In this document: positions 8,474 through 16,049 of the stretch, piece by piece | Numbering within the stretch: position 1 is the stretch's first letter | How the letters are laid out: each line of letters begins with the position of its first letter | Assembly (NCBI GenBank): GCA_032161045.1 | Contig: JAVHTH010000002.1 | Length of the DNA: 64,000 bases | DNA from: Fervidibacter sinensis | Lineage (GTDB): Bacteria > Armatimonadota > Fervidibacteria > Fervidibacterales > Fervidibacteraceae | Reading direction: 5' to 3' (one strand) | Made by a program: the position numbers and the translations under genes | Notes under the pieces: generated by a model | Told to the model about the DNA's origin: nothing | The model's input: only the letters and a program-made list of their open reading frames with translations | The model's database searches: none

Positions 8474-8704
8474 GTGGCAGTAGGTCGTGTAAAATGGTTT
8501 AACGACCAAAAGGGCTATGGGTTCATTGAGCAGGAAGGCGGAGAGGATGTCTTCGTTCACTACACCGCAATTCAGGGGCGAGGTTACCGTTCCCTGAAGG
8601 AAGGGCAAATCGTCCAATTTGACATTGAGCGAACGCCCAAAGGGTTAAGGGCAGCCAATGTCAGAGTCATCGGTGAGGAACGAGGGCGGAAATTGACATT
8701 CTGA
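8474..8704 (+). CDS. Cold-shock domain protein (CspA family)
   Basis: 76 residues, the usual length plus a short tail. RNP1 is KGYGFIEQ and RNP2 is DVFVHYTA, both intact, within a five-stranded OB fold that opens with VGRVKWFNDQ. Members bind single-stranded RNA/DNA and melt RNA structure, acting as RNA chaperones. The start is GTG, 9 nt after a GGGAGG ribosome-binding site that is itself locked in a 15-bp stem. The gene has its own promoter and is followed 82 bp later by a lipoprotein gene on the same strand. Confidence 0.96.
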   Translation: MAVGRVKWFNDQKGYGFIEQEGGEDVFVHYTAIQGRGYRSLKEGQIVQFDIERTPKGLRAANVRVIGEERGRKLTF

Positions 8705-8786
8705 AAGACGAGACGAAGAATCAAGAAACAATCGCACCACCTTAAGCCGGAACAAATCGGCAGAAAAAGCAACGGAGTGGTCGGAA

Positions 8787-9440
8787 ATGGTGCGTAGGGC
8801 GTGGTTAATAGTTTTTTGTTTGCCGCTCGTGCTAACAGGTTGCGTTGAAGTTGATGTGCAAGTTAGCAGTCGGGGTAAAGTCACACAAACCTTCACTGCC
8901 ACAGTCTCCCAACGGGCAGCAGGTGTTCTGAAGGCAGCAGTTCAAGACTACTTGGGGCGTGATTGGCGAGTTACCGTTGAACGGAAAGGTGAAAAAATGA
9001 ACATCATTCGTGCGTGGAAGTCATACAACCTGTCTCCAGAAACTAAACCAATGCCGGGTGTAGTTGCCGAATTCCGCCGTCGCAACGGCTGGTTCAGAGC
9101 AACCTATGAATTGCGAGTTCGTTACGAACCCTCGGAACTGTTACAGACGAAGGACGAACAAGCAATCGCTTCTAACAGGAAAGTCACAGTTCGCATCTTT
9201 ATGCCGGGTCGCATCCTTTCTGATCAATCCACAGTCACCTCCATTGATGGCAACAGGGCGGAGTTAACTTTGGATCCGCTGAACCGGACCGAAGTTCACA
9301 TTGTCGCTATCGGCATAATTTGGTGGCGTGTTGGGTTACTGATTTTGGTGGTTGCGTTTTTGATATGGCTCGTTGCCCCTTACCTGCCCCGCATCGCTGA
9401 AAGGTTCGGACGACCAACTGTCAAGGTCGTTCAACGGTGA
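8787..9440 (+). CDS. Membrane lipoprotein, LppM/DUF3153-like
   Basis: 217 residues. Signal peptide with lipobox VLTGC (Cys at about residue 19), then a beta-rich extracytoplasmic domain beginning CVEVDVQVSSRGKVTQTF, and a C-terminal membrane helix (about 178-200) followed by a short basic tail. This layout (lipobox, beta domain, C-terminal helix) resembles the LppM/DUF3153 group of envelope proteins of unknown biochemical role. The ATG is preceded by GGAGTGG. The stop is only 8 bp before the TatD start, and a GTG overlapping it also opens the tatD frame, so the two are likely cotranscribed. Confidence 0.6.
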   Translation: MVRRAWLIVFCLPLVLTGCVEVDVQVSSRGKVTQTFTATVSQRAAGVLKAAVQDYLGRDWRVTVERKGEKMNIIRAWKSYNLSPETKPMPGVVAEFRRRNGWFRATYELRVRYEPSELLQTKDEQAIASNRKVTVRIFMPGRILSDQSTVTSIDGNRAELTLDPLNRTEVHIVAIGIIWWRVGLLILVVAFLIWLVAPYLPRIAERFGRPTVKVVQR

Positions 9441-9448
9441 TTAAAATC

Positions 9449-10267
9449 ATGTTGGTTGACAGTCACGCCCATTTGAACCATCCCCAGTTCAACTTGGACT
9501 GGCAAGATGTGTTGAGACGAGCAAAAGAGGCAGGGGTTGGGATGGTATTTAATGTGGGCTATGATCTCGCCTCAAGTGAGTGGGCAATTAAGCAATGCCT
9601 TGAAGCCCCGGAAGACGCAGCAAAACTTTTCGCCTCAGTGGCCGTTCACCCCCATGATGCTAAGAATTGGGACGCAAGTGTTGCGGATGAACTGCTCAAA
9701 TTAGCGAAACACCCTTCAGTTGTGGCTATTGGCGAAATCGGACTTGACTTTCACTATGACTTCTCTCCCCGCGATGCTCAAATGCGCGCCTTCGTTGAAC
9801 AATTGGAAATCGCTTCGCAATTGAATTTGCCTGTTATCCTTCACATCCGTGAGGCACACAAAGAAGCGTTGTCAATCGTGCGAAGTTTCAGTGCTTTAGT
9901 TCGCGGAGTTGCTCACTGCTTCACGGGCACTTGGGAGGAAGCGAAAGCATGGCTTGACTTGGGGTTTTACATTGGCATAACCGGCATCGTGACTTTTGAG
10001 CGCAAGGCAGAAAATGTCAAGGAAGTTGCGGCAAAAGTCCCACTTGACAGAATGTTAGTTGAAACCGATGCACCTTATCTCGCACCATCTCCGCATCGTG
10101 GAAAAAGAAATGAGCCTGCTTTTCTGCCACTTATTACGCGAACCGTTTCTGAACTTCAGGGGGCGCCTCCAGAGAAAGTGAACGAAATCACTTGTCAAAA
10201 TGCCATCGCTCTTTTCGCTCTTGAAAAAGACTTTGAGCAAGTTGTGACGAAACTTTTCAAGCCTTGA
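9449..10267 (+). CDS. tatD: TatD-family metal-dependent hydrolase (3'-5' exonuclease)
   Basis: 272 residues from ATG 9449 (MLVDSHAHLNHPQF, the standard family start, with GGTGA upstream); a GTG at 9437 overlapping the previous stop is the alternative. Metal ligands are visible: HAH near the start, the Glu in GEIGLDFHYD, His in LHIREAH, His in HCFTG, and Asp in ETDAPYLAP. Family members are TIM-barrel nucleases acting on DNA and D-aminoacyl-tRNA. Full length (about 260 residues is typical). Confidence 0.95.
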   Translation: MLVDSHAHLNHPQFNLDWQDVLRRAKEAGVGMVFNVGYDLASSEWAIKQCLEAPEDAAKLFASVAVHPHDAKNWDASVADELLKLAKHPSVVAIGEIGLDFHYDFSPRDAQMRAFVEQLEIASQLNLPVILHIREAHKEALSIVRSFSALVRGVAHCFTGTWEEAKAWLDLGFYIGITGIVTFERKAENVKEVAAKVPLDRMLVETDAPYLAPSPHRGKRNEPAFLPLITRTVSELQGAPPEKVNEITCQNAIALFALEKDFEQVVTKLFKP

Positions 10268-10289
10268 AAGGTCTAACAGAACGGAAAAC

Positions 10290-10324
10290 AGCGACGCTGC
10301 TTGACAACTCTGGCAGCGTTGCTA
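10290..10324 (+). promoter_or_regulatory. Inverted repeat around the porin promoter -35
   Basis: AGCGACGCTGC (10290-10300) and GCAGCGTTGCT (about 10313-10324) form an 11-bp inverted repeat with one mismatch. It encloses TTGACA. It could be an operator, or a weak transcription stop for tatD. Confidence 0.4.
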
Positions 10325-10328
10325 AAAT
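10301..10328 (+). promoter_or_regulatory. Sigma70-type promoter of the SLH porin gene
   Basis: TTGACA (10301-10306), 16-bp spacer, TAAAAT (10323-10328). This matches the promoter at 3248 in both hexamers and spacing. It gives a leader of about 85 nt. Confidence 0.7.
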
Positions 10329-10333
10329 TAAAG

Positions 10334-10410
10334 CACCGCCACGCGGTTGAGCCGAGGTGGCGGTGTGTGAAAGGTAAAAATCCGCCGCGCTACGCGGCAG
10401 AGTAAGGAGG
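10334..10410 (+). promoter_or_regulatory. Structured leader of the SLH porin gene
   Basis: Two perfect hairpins: CACCGCCAC (10334-10342) with GTGGCGGTG (10357-10365), and GCCGCG (10384-10389) with CGCGGC (10393-10398). They lie just upstream of the unpaired AAGGAGG ribosome-binding site (about 10404-10410). Stable 5' hairpins that leave the binding site free fit a long-lived, highly translated message. Confidence 0.45.
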
Positions 10411-10420
10411 GGTTGTCAAA

Positions 10421-12067
10421 ATGAGGAAGGTTGTGTGGATTCACTTCCTCGCGGGCGCTGCCCTTGCGTTGAGTGCGTTGGGCATTAAGCCCGTTGCAGC
10501 GCAAGAGGTGCCCAAAGATGTTCCCATCACCCACTGGGCGTATGACGCCGTCCGCGAACTTTGCCGCCTCGGGATCATTGAGGGTTACCCGGATGGCACT
10601 TTCAAAGGCAAGCAGCCGATGACCCGCTACGAATTTGCAATTGCTGTCTATCGGCTGCTTGAAGCCATCCGGACAAAGCCCGAAATCCGTGACTTGCTCC
10701 GTGGTCCCGCTGGCCCACAGGGTCCTGCTGGTCCTCAAGGTCCTCAAGGTCCTGCTGGTCCTCCCGGCCCTCCTGGCCCGCCAGGTCCACAGGGTCCTGC
10801 TGGTCCTCAAGGTCCTCAGGGTCCGAAAGGCGATCCTGGTCCTCCCGGCACTGTTGACTACGAGAAAGTCCGCGCTATCGTTCGTGACTTGCTGAAAGAA
10901 TTCCGCACCGACCTGGAGCGACTTGGTGCGCGCGTTGACGAACTTGAGGCGCGGATCAAAGAACTTGAGGAGAAGCCTAAGGCTGAAGGGCTTCCAGTTA
11001 GCATCAACCTCAAGTGGGTCCAAGACATTGACAGCACCCGCGGTGGTGACGCAGACGAACTCAACTGGCCCAAAGACCGCGCTGGTTACCTCCGCGCCGA
11101 TATTTCTGCTGAGCGGCAAATTGACGAGAATTGGAAGGCCGCCCTCAAGTTGATGTGGGTCTCTGGTGCTGCCGGTCGTGAAACTGATGGTCTCGCAGTC
11201 ACCGAACTCAATTTGCAGGGCAAAGTTGACCTCCCATTGGTTGGCGAGAGCGTAGTTACTGTCGGTCGCCAGCGCGTCAAGTTCGGTTATGGTTTCCTGC
11301 TTGACACCGACTATGCAGCAATTGATGGTGTCCGAGTTGATGCCAAGAGACTTGGTCTTGACTGGACATTCGTTGCTGCTGAAATCCCAACCGGAACCAC
11401 TTTCACTGACTACTATCCTGGCGCCAACGACGGCTTATTTGGCGTCCGTGTTAGCCGAGGTTTCCTCGGTGGTGAGCGGCTCGCCTTGGGTCTGAACTGG
11501 CTCTACACTGGTCAAAAGGACTACAAGGCATATGGTGCAGACTTGAGGCTCAAACTCCTTGGCGGTAGCATCCTGCCCGAAGTTCGCGCCGAATGGGTCC
11601 GCAGTTATAGGGATGTTGACAATAACAAGGCTCGTGGTAACCTCTACTCAATCTGCGCCGATATCATCAAGTCCGATCGGTTGGACATTGTTGCTTCCTA
11701 CACCGATACTTCTTCCAACTTCGCTGGTCATGCGATCACCATCTACAACCCCTTCTATATCACTGCCAGCGAACTGTTGTTCCTGCGACCAGTTGCCTTT
11801 GGCGCCACTGCTGGTGGGCTCACCCTTGCTGACAAGGTCTTTGATGTCCGCGCTGACTTGAAGATCTTCGGCAAGACCCCCATCTCCTTGCGCTGGTTCA
11901 CCGGTGACGACCCAACGGGTGCTGACTTCGGCGATGTCTTCACCGTCGCCTACCGCGGTTGGAAGATCGGTCGCCTTGCTCTGGATGTTGTCTACGGCAA
12001 CAAGACCAAAGGCGATTCCCAGACCAAACAGCAGTTTGTCGGTGTTGCTGCCAGCACCTCGTTCTAA
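10421..12067 (+). CDS. SLH domain / collagen-like / coiled-coil / beta-barrel outer-membrane porin
   Basis: 548 residues. Signal peptide to about residue 28 (PVAAQ/E); one SLH domain (about 30-82: THWAYDAVRELCRLGIIEG..., ending TRYEFAIAVYRLLEAI); 16 uninterrupted Gly-X-Y triplets (95-143), mostly GPQ, GPA and GPP; a heptad coiled coil (about 147-187); and a porin-like beta-rich region (about 190-548) ending in Phe, the usual outer-membrane insertion signal. SLH-coiled coil-barrel proteins are known from cyanobacteria and Deinococcus-Thermus (SlpA, SomA types), where the SLH part ties the outer membrane to the cell wall. The collagen segment adds a rigid triple-helical, hence trimeric, spacer. 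Own promoter, structured leader, strong GGAGG site and terminator suggest high expression. Confidence 0.9.
   Translation: MRKVVWIHFLAGAALALSALGIKPVAAQEVPKDVPITHWAYDAVRELCRLGIIEGYPDGTFKGKQPMTRYEFAIAVYRLLEAIRTKPEIRDLLRGPAGPQGPAGPQGPQGPAGPPGPPGPPGPQGPAGPQGPQGPKGDPGPPGTVDYEKVRAIVRDLLKEFRTDLERLGARVDELEARIKELEEKPKAEGLPVSINLKWVQDIDSTRGGDADELNWPKDRAGYLRADISAERQIDENWKAALKLMWVSGAAGRETDGLAVTELNLQGKVDLPLVGESVVTVGRQRVKFGYGFLLDTDYAAIDGVRVDAKRLGLDWTFVAAEIPTGTTFTDYYPGANDGLFGVRVSRGFLGGERLALGLNWLYTGQKDYKAYGADLRLKLLGGSILPEVRAEWVRSYRDVDNNKARGNLYSICADIIKSDRLDIVASYTDTSSNFAGHAITIYNPFYITASELLFLRPVAFGATAGGLTLADKVFDVRADLKIFGKTPISLRWFTGDDPTGADFGDVFTVAYRGWKIGRLALDVVYGNKTKGDSQTKQQFVGVAASTSF
10703..10849 (+). repeat. Collagen-type Gly-X-Y coding repeat
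   Basis: Imperfect 9-nt repetitions such as GGTCCTCAA, GGTCCTGCT and GGCCCTCCT encode 16 Gly-X-Y triplets. Codon choice varies enough (GGT/GGC, CCT/CCG/CCA) to limit slippage. Proline is almost always at X; hydroxylation is not implied. Confidence 0.9.
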
Positions 12068-12091
12068 AGCAAACTCGTAACAAAGAAACTG

Positions 12092-12126
12092 AACCGCCCC
12101 AGCGTTTGCTGGGGCGGTTTTCTGTT
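12092..12126 (+). terminator. Rho-independent terminator after the porin gene
   Basis: Perfect 12-bp stem AACCGCCCCAGC (12092-12103), loop GTTT, GCTGGGGCGGTT (12108-12119), then a T-rich run. It lies 24 bp after the porin stop. Confidence 0.93.
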
Positions 12127-12171
12127 TTTCCCACGCAAAAATTCGTCGCCACAGAGTAAATTCGTTGTAAG

Positions 12172-12291
12172 GGCAGATGAAATCTGCCTGCTCTCTTTTG
12201 GGCACATTTCATGCGCTCCTACATCGCAAATCATCGCCGAATGAATTCAGCGTCAAGTTTCCCGTCAACGACCACTGGCTAAAGCCAGCGG
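12172..12291. repeat. Intergenic repeat cluster
   Basis: Contains GGCAGAT (12172-12178) with ATCTGCC (12182-12188); a degenerate block around 12209-12240 (GGGCACATTTCATGC, then CTCCTAC and AATCATCG) that recurs at 32086-32121; and the palindrome CCACTGGCT/AGCCAGCGG (12272-12291) that recurs at 15981-16000. No gene seen between the terminator and 12308. Confidence 0.6.
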
Positions 12292-12307
12292 CATGGATGG
12301 CATGTTG

Positions 12308-14611
12308 TCACTTGTTTATTGGCTGCGCAGTTATTGTCGCTGGTGTTGGAACATCTTCAAGCACAAACCTGCCCCATTGGTCAGGGACGATTTCCCGTTT
12401 TTGTTTTGCTTCCTCACTTTCAACAAAAACTTGCAATTGCTTCACATTGGAAGGCATCCAAAAACGAACGGTGACTTTACCTCCCGAAGCAGCGCCTGTC
12501 TTCATCTTTAAGCCCTGTAACTCACTTGCATCAGCAGTGACTTCAACGGGTGGGGACAAATCGGCGATAGGTTTCAAAAATGCCCAATCATGAGGGGCAA
12601 GGGTCAAATTGATTTCTTGCACCAAAGGCAAGAAACTGGCGGGTCGGACAGTCGCATTTGTCAGCGCGTAGAAAATGGGTGTTCGCCAAAGCAACTTGAC
12701 CTGTTGGGGTGTATCCGTCGGGTTGATGACCAAAATCCCTTTGTCCATTTCGCTCACCCAGATGGATGGGACGAATCCCCTCCCGACAACTCTCAAAGAT
12801 GCTCCACGCTCAATCAAAGAACCATGAAACAAATCAAACCCGACATCTCGTGGCGACCAAATTGTCCAAAGGAAGGTTGAAGCGAAAACGGCGAAACCTC
12901 GTCCGTAGTTGTTGATCAGAACCGCAGCCCTTTCAGGAATTCCCGGCAAAGCGCGGATTTGCTCCCTTTCCTTGACAATTCGCTTCCCAGTGCGGGCAAC
13001 AGTTAAAAGTGCCCAATAGTGTGCCCTTGCTGCTGGCATCAAACCCAAAACTGGACCGAAAGCGCCGACAGCGTTCCCAATCTCAAATCCTTGCGGAAGG
13101 TTAGGAAAAAGTGGGTGCGGTTGAACTACGACCATGTTTGTCCTCACACTCGGACCAACGACCAAGCGCCTGATGATTGTCAACCCAAACAAATCCCGCA
13201 ATAGAGGCGGTAAAGTTTGAAAAGGAGCATCTGCTTGGAACGCACCTAACCCCAAGTCAGCGACAACCACTCCACCGTTAGCGACGAAATTCACCAAATT
13301 GGCTTGCATCGCAGGTTCTAAATACGCCGCCACAGGGGCAAACAAAACTCGGTAACGGCTTAAGATTTCAGGAGTCAACTCAGATGGCGTGATCACATCT
13401 ACTGTGCCCCATGCGTTGAATCTCAGTGAGAAGAAAAGTGACGCTGGCTCATCCCAACTTAACCTCAGCGGTTGAGTTTGAAATCCCGGTAAAATCGCAA
13501 ATCCGTAAAGCGGGAAACCTTGACTGTCTAACGCTCCTTCACCGAAGGGTGTGTATAAGATGGCTGTGCGAGTAACTGGCGATGCGTTGTCGGGGATTTC
13601 TCGCTGAATTCGTTTTGCCAAAGCAGCCAGATTGTCCCGAACGCTTGGAACATCGTTGATCGCTGACCAGTTGCTGAAAATCACTCCCCTTGCTCCCATC
13701 CCAATTGCTGCCATCGTCCAGCGAATTAGTGCTTCAGGCAAAATTACTCGCCCATCTTTCAAACGAGTTGTGAGCATTGGGATGACAATAAATCGTCCGC
13801 CACGCCTTGCAATGGCTACGGCATGGCAATTGTGAGCCAACCAATCCGCTTCAGCCCTTTCAGGCGAGATGTAAGGGATGATACCTTGATAGATTGGCGG
13901 GACGACCGCAAGGCTGCGGTATGTTGTCAAAGGACCAGCAAAAATCAAGTGCTGAGGATTAGGGTCGCGGCTTCGCACTTCCTGAGCCCACAAAGTCAGC
14001 AAGTTTTGAAGGGTCACCCAACGATAAAAAGCCACATCCAAAGAGGGTCGTCCATACTGCAAGGGATTTTGCCCGTCATCTGCTTGCATTACAGCCACTT
14101 GTGAAACCTGCCATGAATTGATGGGCAATTGCCACGCCTTGCTCAATTGCTCCAAAGTTTGGTAACGGCTTTGCAGGAACAAAGAGAACCCTTCGTCGTC
14201 ATAACTTACGGCTTCATCCACCTCTCGTCCGAGGGCGTAGCCGATTAGGTTTGGGCGATTGCGGAAGTGGGGGATAACAATGTCTAACCAACGACGCAAC
14301 CAAGTGATGTAAGCAGGGTCATGCGGTGCGCAACGGAAACCTAACTGCAAAGCCGGTGGCAACCGCAAATCCAAAGCAATGATGTATGGCAATTTTGACC
14401 TGTCAGCCTCGTCCAGCAAAGCGTCATAATCGCTGAAATCACCGTCAAGTCTGTAGCCAATTTGCACCCAAAGAACTGTCATGCCTGCTTTCCGATACTC
14501 GTCTAATTCTTCGGGCAAACGGACTCCTTCGGAAGCGAAAAACCATGCGGGTGTCTGCCCAACAGCCTTGACAACAAACACCAGAACGAGCAACCAACAC
14601 CGTCGCCACAT
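12308..14611 (-). CDS. Secreted GH42-like (beta-galactosidase superfamily) glycoside hydrolase
   Basis: About 767 residues from ATG 14611 (GGTGATGG upstream; a TTG at 14614 is an alternative). Signal peptide to about residue 20. A TIM-barrel (about 20-330) shows GH42-like features, including GYALGREVDEA (Glu131/Glu134 counted from TTG), where the acid/base Glu is expected. A Rossmann-like trimerisation domain follows (about 370-560, NGGVVVADLGLG), then a beta-sandwich. The canonical Asn-Glu pair of GH42 is not obvious (Arg-Glu here), so activity on galactosides is uncertain and another glycan or an atypical mechanism is possible. Transcribed away from thiI. Confidence 0.7.
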   Translation of the reverse strand: MWRRCWLLVLVFVVKAVGQTPAWFFASEGVRLPEELDEYRKAGMTVLWVQIGYRLDGDFSDYDALLDEADRSKLPYIIALDLRLPPALQLGFRCAPHDPAYITWLRRWLDIVIPHFRNRPNLIGYALGREVDEAVSYDDEGFSLFLQSRYQTLEQLSKAWQLPINSWQVSQVAVMQADDGQNPLQYGRPSLDVAFYRWVTLQNLLTLWAQEVRSRDPNPQHLIFAGPLTTYRSLAVVPPIYQGIIPYISPERAEADWLAHNCHAVAIARRGGRFIVIPMLTTRLKDGRVILPEALIRWTMAAIGMGARGVIFSNWSAINDVPSVRDNLAALAKRIQREIPDNASPVTRTAILYTPFGEGALDSQGFPLYGFAILPGFQTQPLRLSWDEPASLFFSLRFNAWGTVDVITPSELTPEILSRYRVLFAPVAAYLEPAMQANLVNFVANGGVVVADLGLGAFQADAPFQTLPPLLRDLFGLTIIRRLVVGPSVRTNMVVVQPHPLFPNLPQGFEIGNAVGAFGPVLGLMPAARAHYWALLTVARTGKRIVKEREQIRALPGIPERAAVLINNYGRGFAVFASTFLWTIWSPRDVGFDLFHGSLIERGASLRVVGRGFVPSIWVSEMDKGILVINPTDTPQQVKLLWRTPIFYALTNATVRPASFLPLVQEINLTLAPHDWAFLKPIADLSPPVEVTADASELQGLKMKTGAASGGKVTVRFWMPSNVKQLQVFVESEEAKQKREIVPDQWGRFVLEDVPTPATITAQPINK

Positions 14612-14649
14612 CAACCATCACCGTCGCATAATGTAGCGTTGGATGGTTG
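14612..14649. promoter_or_regulatory. Inverted repeat between divergent genes
   Basis: CAACCATC (14612-14619) and GATGGTTG (14642-14649), 8 of 8 pairs, lie in the 80-bp space between the GH42-like gene and thiI. It could be a shared operator or a chance palindrome. Confidence 0.3.
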
Positions 14650-14694
14650 TAGAGTTAAGATGGCAAAACCCTATCTGTGCGGGTGATTGCGAAC

Positions 14695-15921
14695 ATGCTG
14701 TTGCAAGAGCAAGTTCTTCCTCCCGAACTTGAAAAATGGCTCAAACTGTCATGGGACGGGCTTGTGGTTCACTATCACGAGATTGGCTTAAAAGGCGGGA
14801 ACAGAAGGGCTTTCACGAAGGTTCTTCACAGAAACTTGCAAAACGCACTGAAGCGGTTCAACGCTGAAGTCCAAGACCTTTTTGACCGCCTATTCGTGAC
14901 TGTCCCGAATGACAGTTTTGCTGATGCGCTTTTGGCGGCTGCTAATGTGTTTGGTGTCGCTTATGTCGCTCCCGTCAGAATTTTGCCGCGCTCTGTTGAT
15001 GCGATGGTCAATGCAGCAGTTCAGACTTACAATTTGGTTGCTTCGGAGAAAGGGAGTTTCGCGGTAAGGGTTCGCAGGATTGACAAGTCCTTTCCACTCA
15101 CTTCTCAGGAACTTGAACGCTTAATTGGGCAAAAGGTTGTGGATGCGACGGGCGCACCCGTTAATTTGAACAATCCGAGCGTTTTGATTTCACTCCGCGT
15201 TTACCGAGACTATGTTTACCAAGTTGGACCGAAAGTTCAAGGTGTTGGGGGGTTGCCGGTAGGTGTTACAGGAAAAGTTCTGGCTCTCCTTTCCGGCGGC
15301 ATTGACTCTCCTGTTGCTGCTTGGTTGACAATGAAGCGAGGCTGCTTGGTTGATTTCGTTCATTTTCACGCTATGCCGAACAATGAAGAAGCCGCTGCTG
15401 GGAAAGTGCCGAAGTTGGTTGAGAGAATTGTCACACCGCAAGGAATTTCCGCCCGCCTGTTCCTCGTCCCATATCACACATTTCAGTTGGCTCTGCTAAT
15501 GAGCAAAGTGCCGCCGGCTTTGGAGTTAGTGCTCTTTCGGCGATTTATGGTGAAAGTCGCCAACAGGATAGCGAAAGAGAACGGTCACCAAGCAATTGTC
15601 ACAGGTGACAGTCTCGGTCAAGTCGCTTCACAAACTTTGGAGAACTTAACCGTTGTGGACAACGCTTCCGACTTGTCAGTCTTTCGCCCACTTATAACTT
15701 ACGACAAGCGAGAAATCGTCGCCCTCGCCCAGCGCATCGGAACTTACGAACTGTCAATTCAGCCTTACAAAGATTGCTGCTCTCTAATTGCCCGCCACCC
15801 TGAAACGAGAGCGGACTTGGAAGAAGTTCTTGAAGCGGAAAAATTGTTGCCAATTGAACAACTCATTGAGCGCTCACTCAGAGAGACAATGGTTTTGATA
15901 ATCGGCGACCGCGAAACATGA
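14695..15921 (+). CDS. thiI: tRNA 4-thiouridine synthetase ThiI, without rhodanese domain
   Basis: About 408 residues from ATG 14695 (GGGTGA upstream; a GTG at 14677 in frame has none). N-terminal ferredoxin-like/THUMP region (about 20-165), including YHEIGLKGGNR, then the PP-loop ATP-binding motif LSGGIDSPVA (about 199-208) and the ThiI signature regions (GDSLGQVASQTLEN, PYKDCCS). It adenylates U8 of tRNA for sulfur insertion and in some bacteria also supplies sulfur for thiazole synthesis. The C-terminal rhodanese domain of the E. coli enzyme is absent, as in many other phyla. The Cys pair in KDCCS is seen. Confidence 0.95.
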   Translation: MLLQEQVLPPELEKWLKLSWDGLVVHYHEIGLKGGNRRAFTKVLHRNLQNALKRFNAEVQDLFDRLFVTVPNDSFADALLAAANVFGVAYVAPVRILPRSVDAMVNAAVQTYNLVASEKGSFAVRVRRIDKSFPLTSQELERLIGQKVVDATGAPVNLNNPSVLISLRVYRDYVYQVGPKVQGVGGLPVGVTGKVLALLSGGIDSPVAAWLTMKRGCLVDFVHFHAMPNNEEAAAGKVPKLVERIVTPQGISARLFLVPYHTFQLALLMSKVPPALELVLFRRFMVKVANRIAKENGHQAIVTGDSLGQVASQTLENLTVVDNASDLSVFRPLITYDKREIVALAQRIGTYELSIQPYKDCCSLIARHPETRADLEEVLEAEKLLPIEQLIERSLRETMVLIIGDRET

Positions 15922-15980
15922 AAGCCGTCAAAGTAAAATGACCGCACAACAAGTTCGTCGCTCGTTGAATTCGTCGTCAG

Positions 15981-16000
15981 CCACCGGCTAAAGCCAGTGG
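15981..16000. repeat. Palindromic intergenic element, copy 2
   Basis: CCACCGGCT (15981-15989), loop AA, AGCCAGTGG (15992-16000). It matches the element at 12272-12291 and is preceded in both places by GAATTC and followed by CATGG. It lies just before the amidohydrolase start. Confidence 0.65.
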
Positions 16001-16049
16001 CATGGAATTGCATTGGTTGGGGGACGAAACTTTGAAAGGGGTGAGGACG

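Noticed and set aside
10328..11119. 263-codon minus-strand frame rich in Arg/Thr repeats
   Set aside because: It is the antisense reading of the collagen-like repeat and porin; no ribosome-binding site.
11648..12205. 185-codon minus-strand frame over the porin end
   Set aside because: Antisense to the porin and crosses its terminator.
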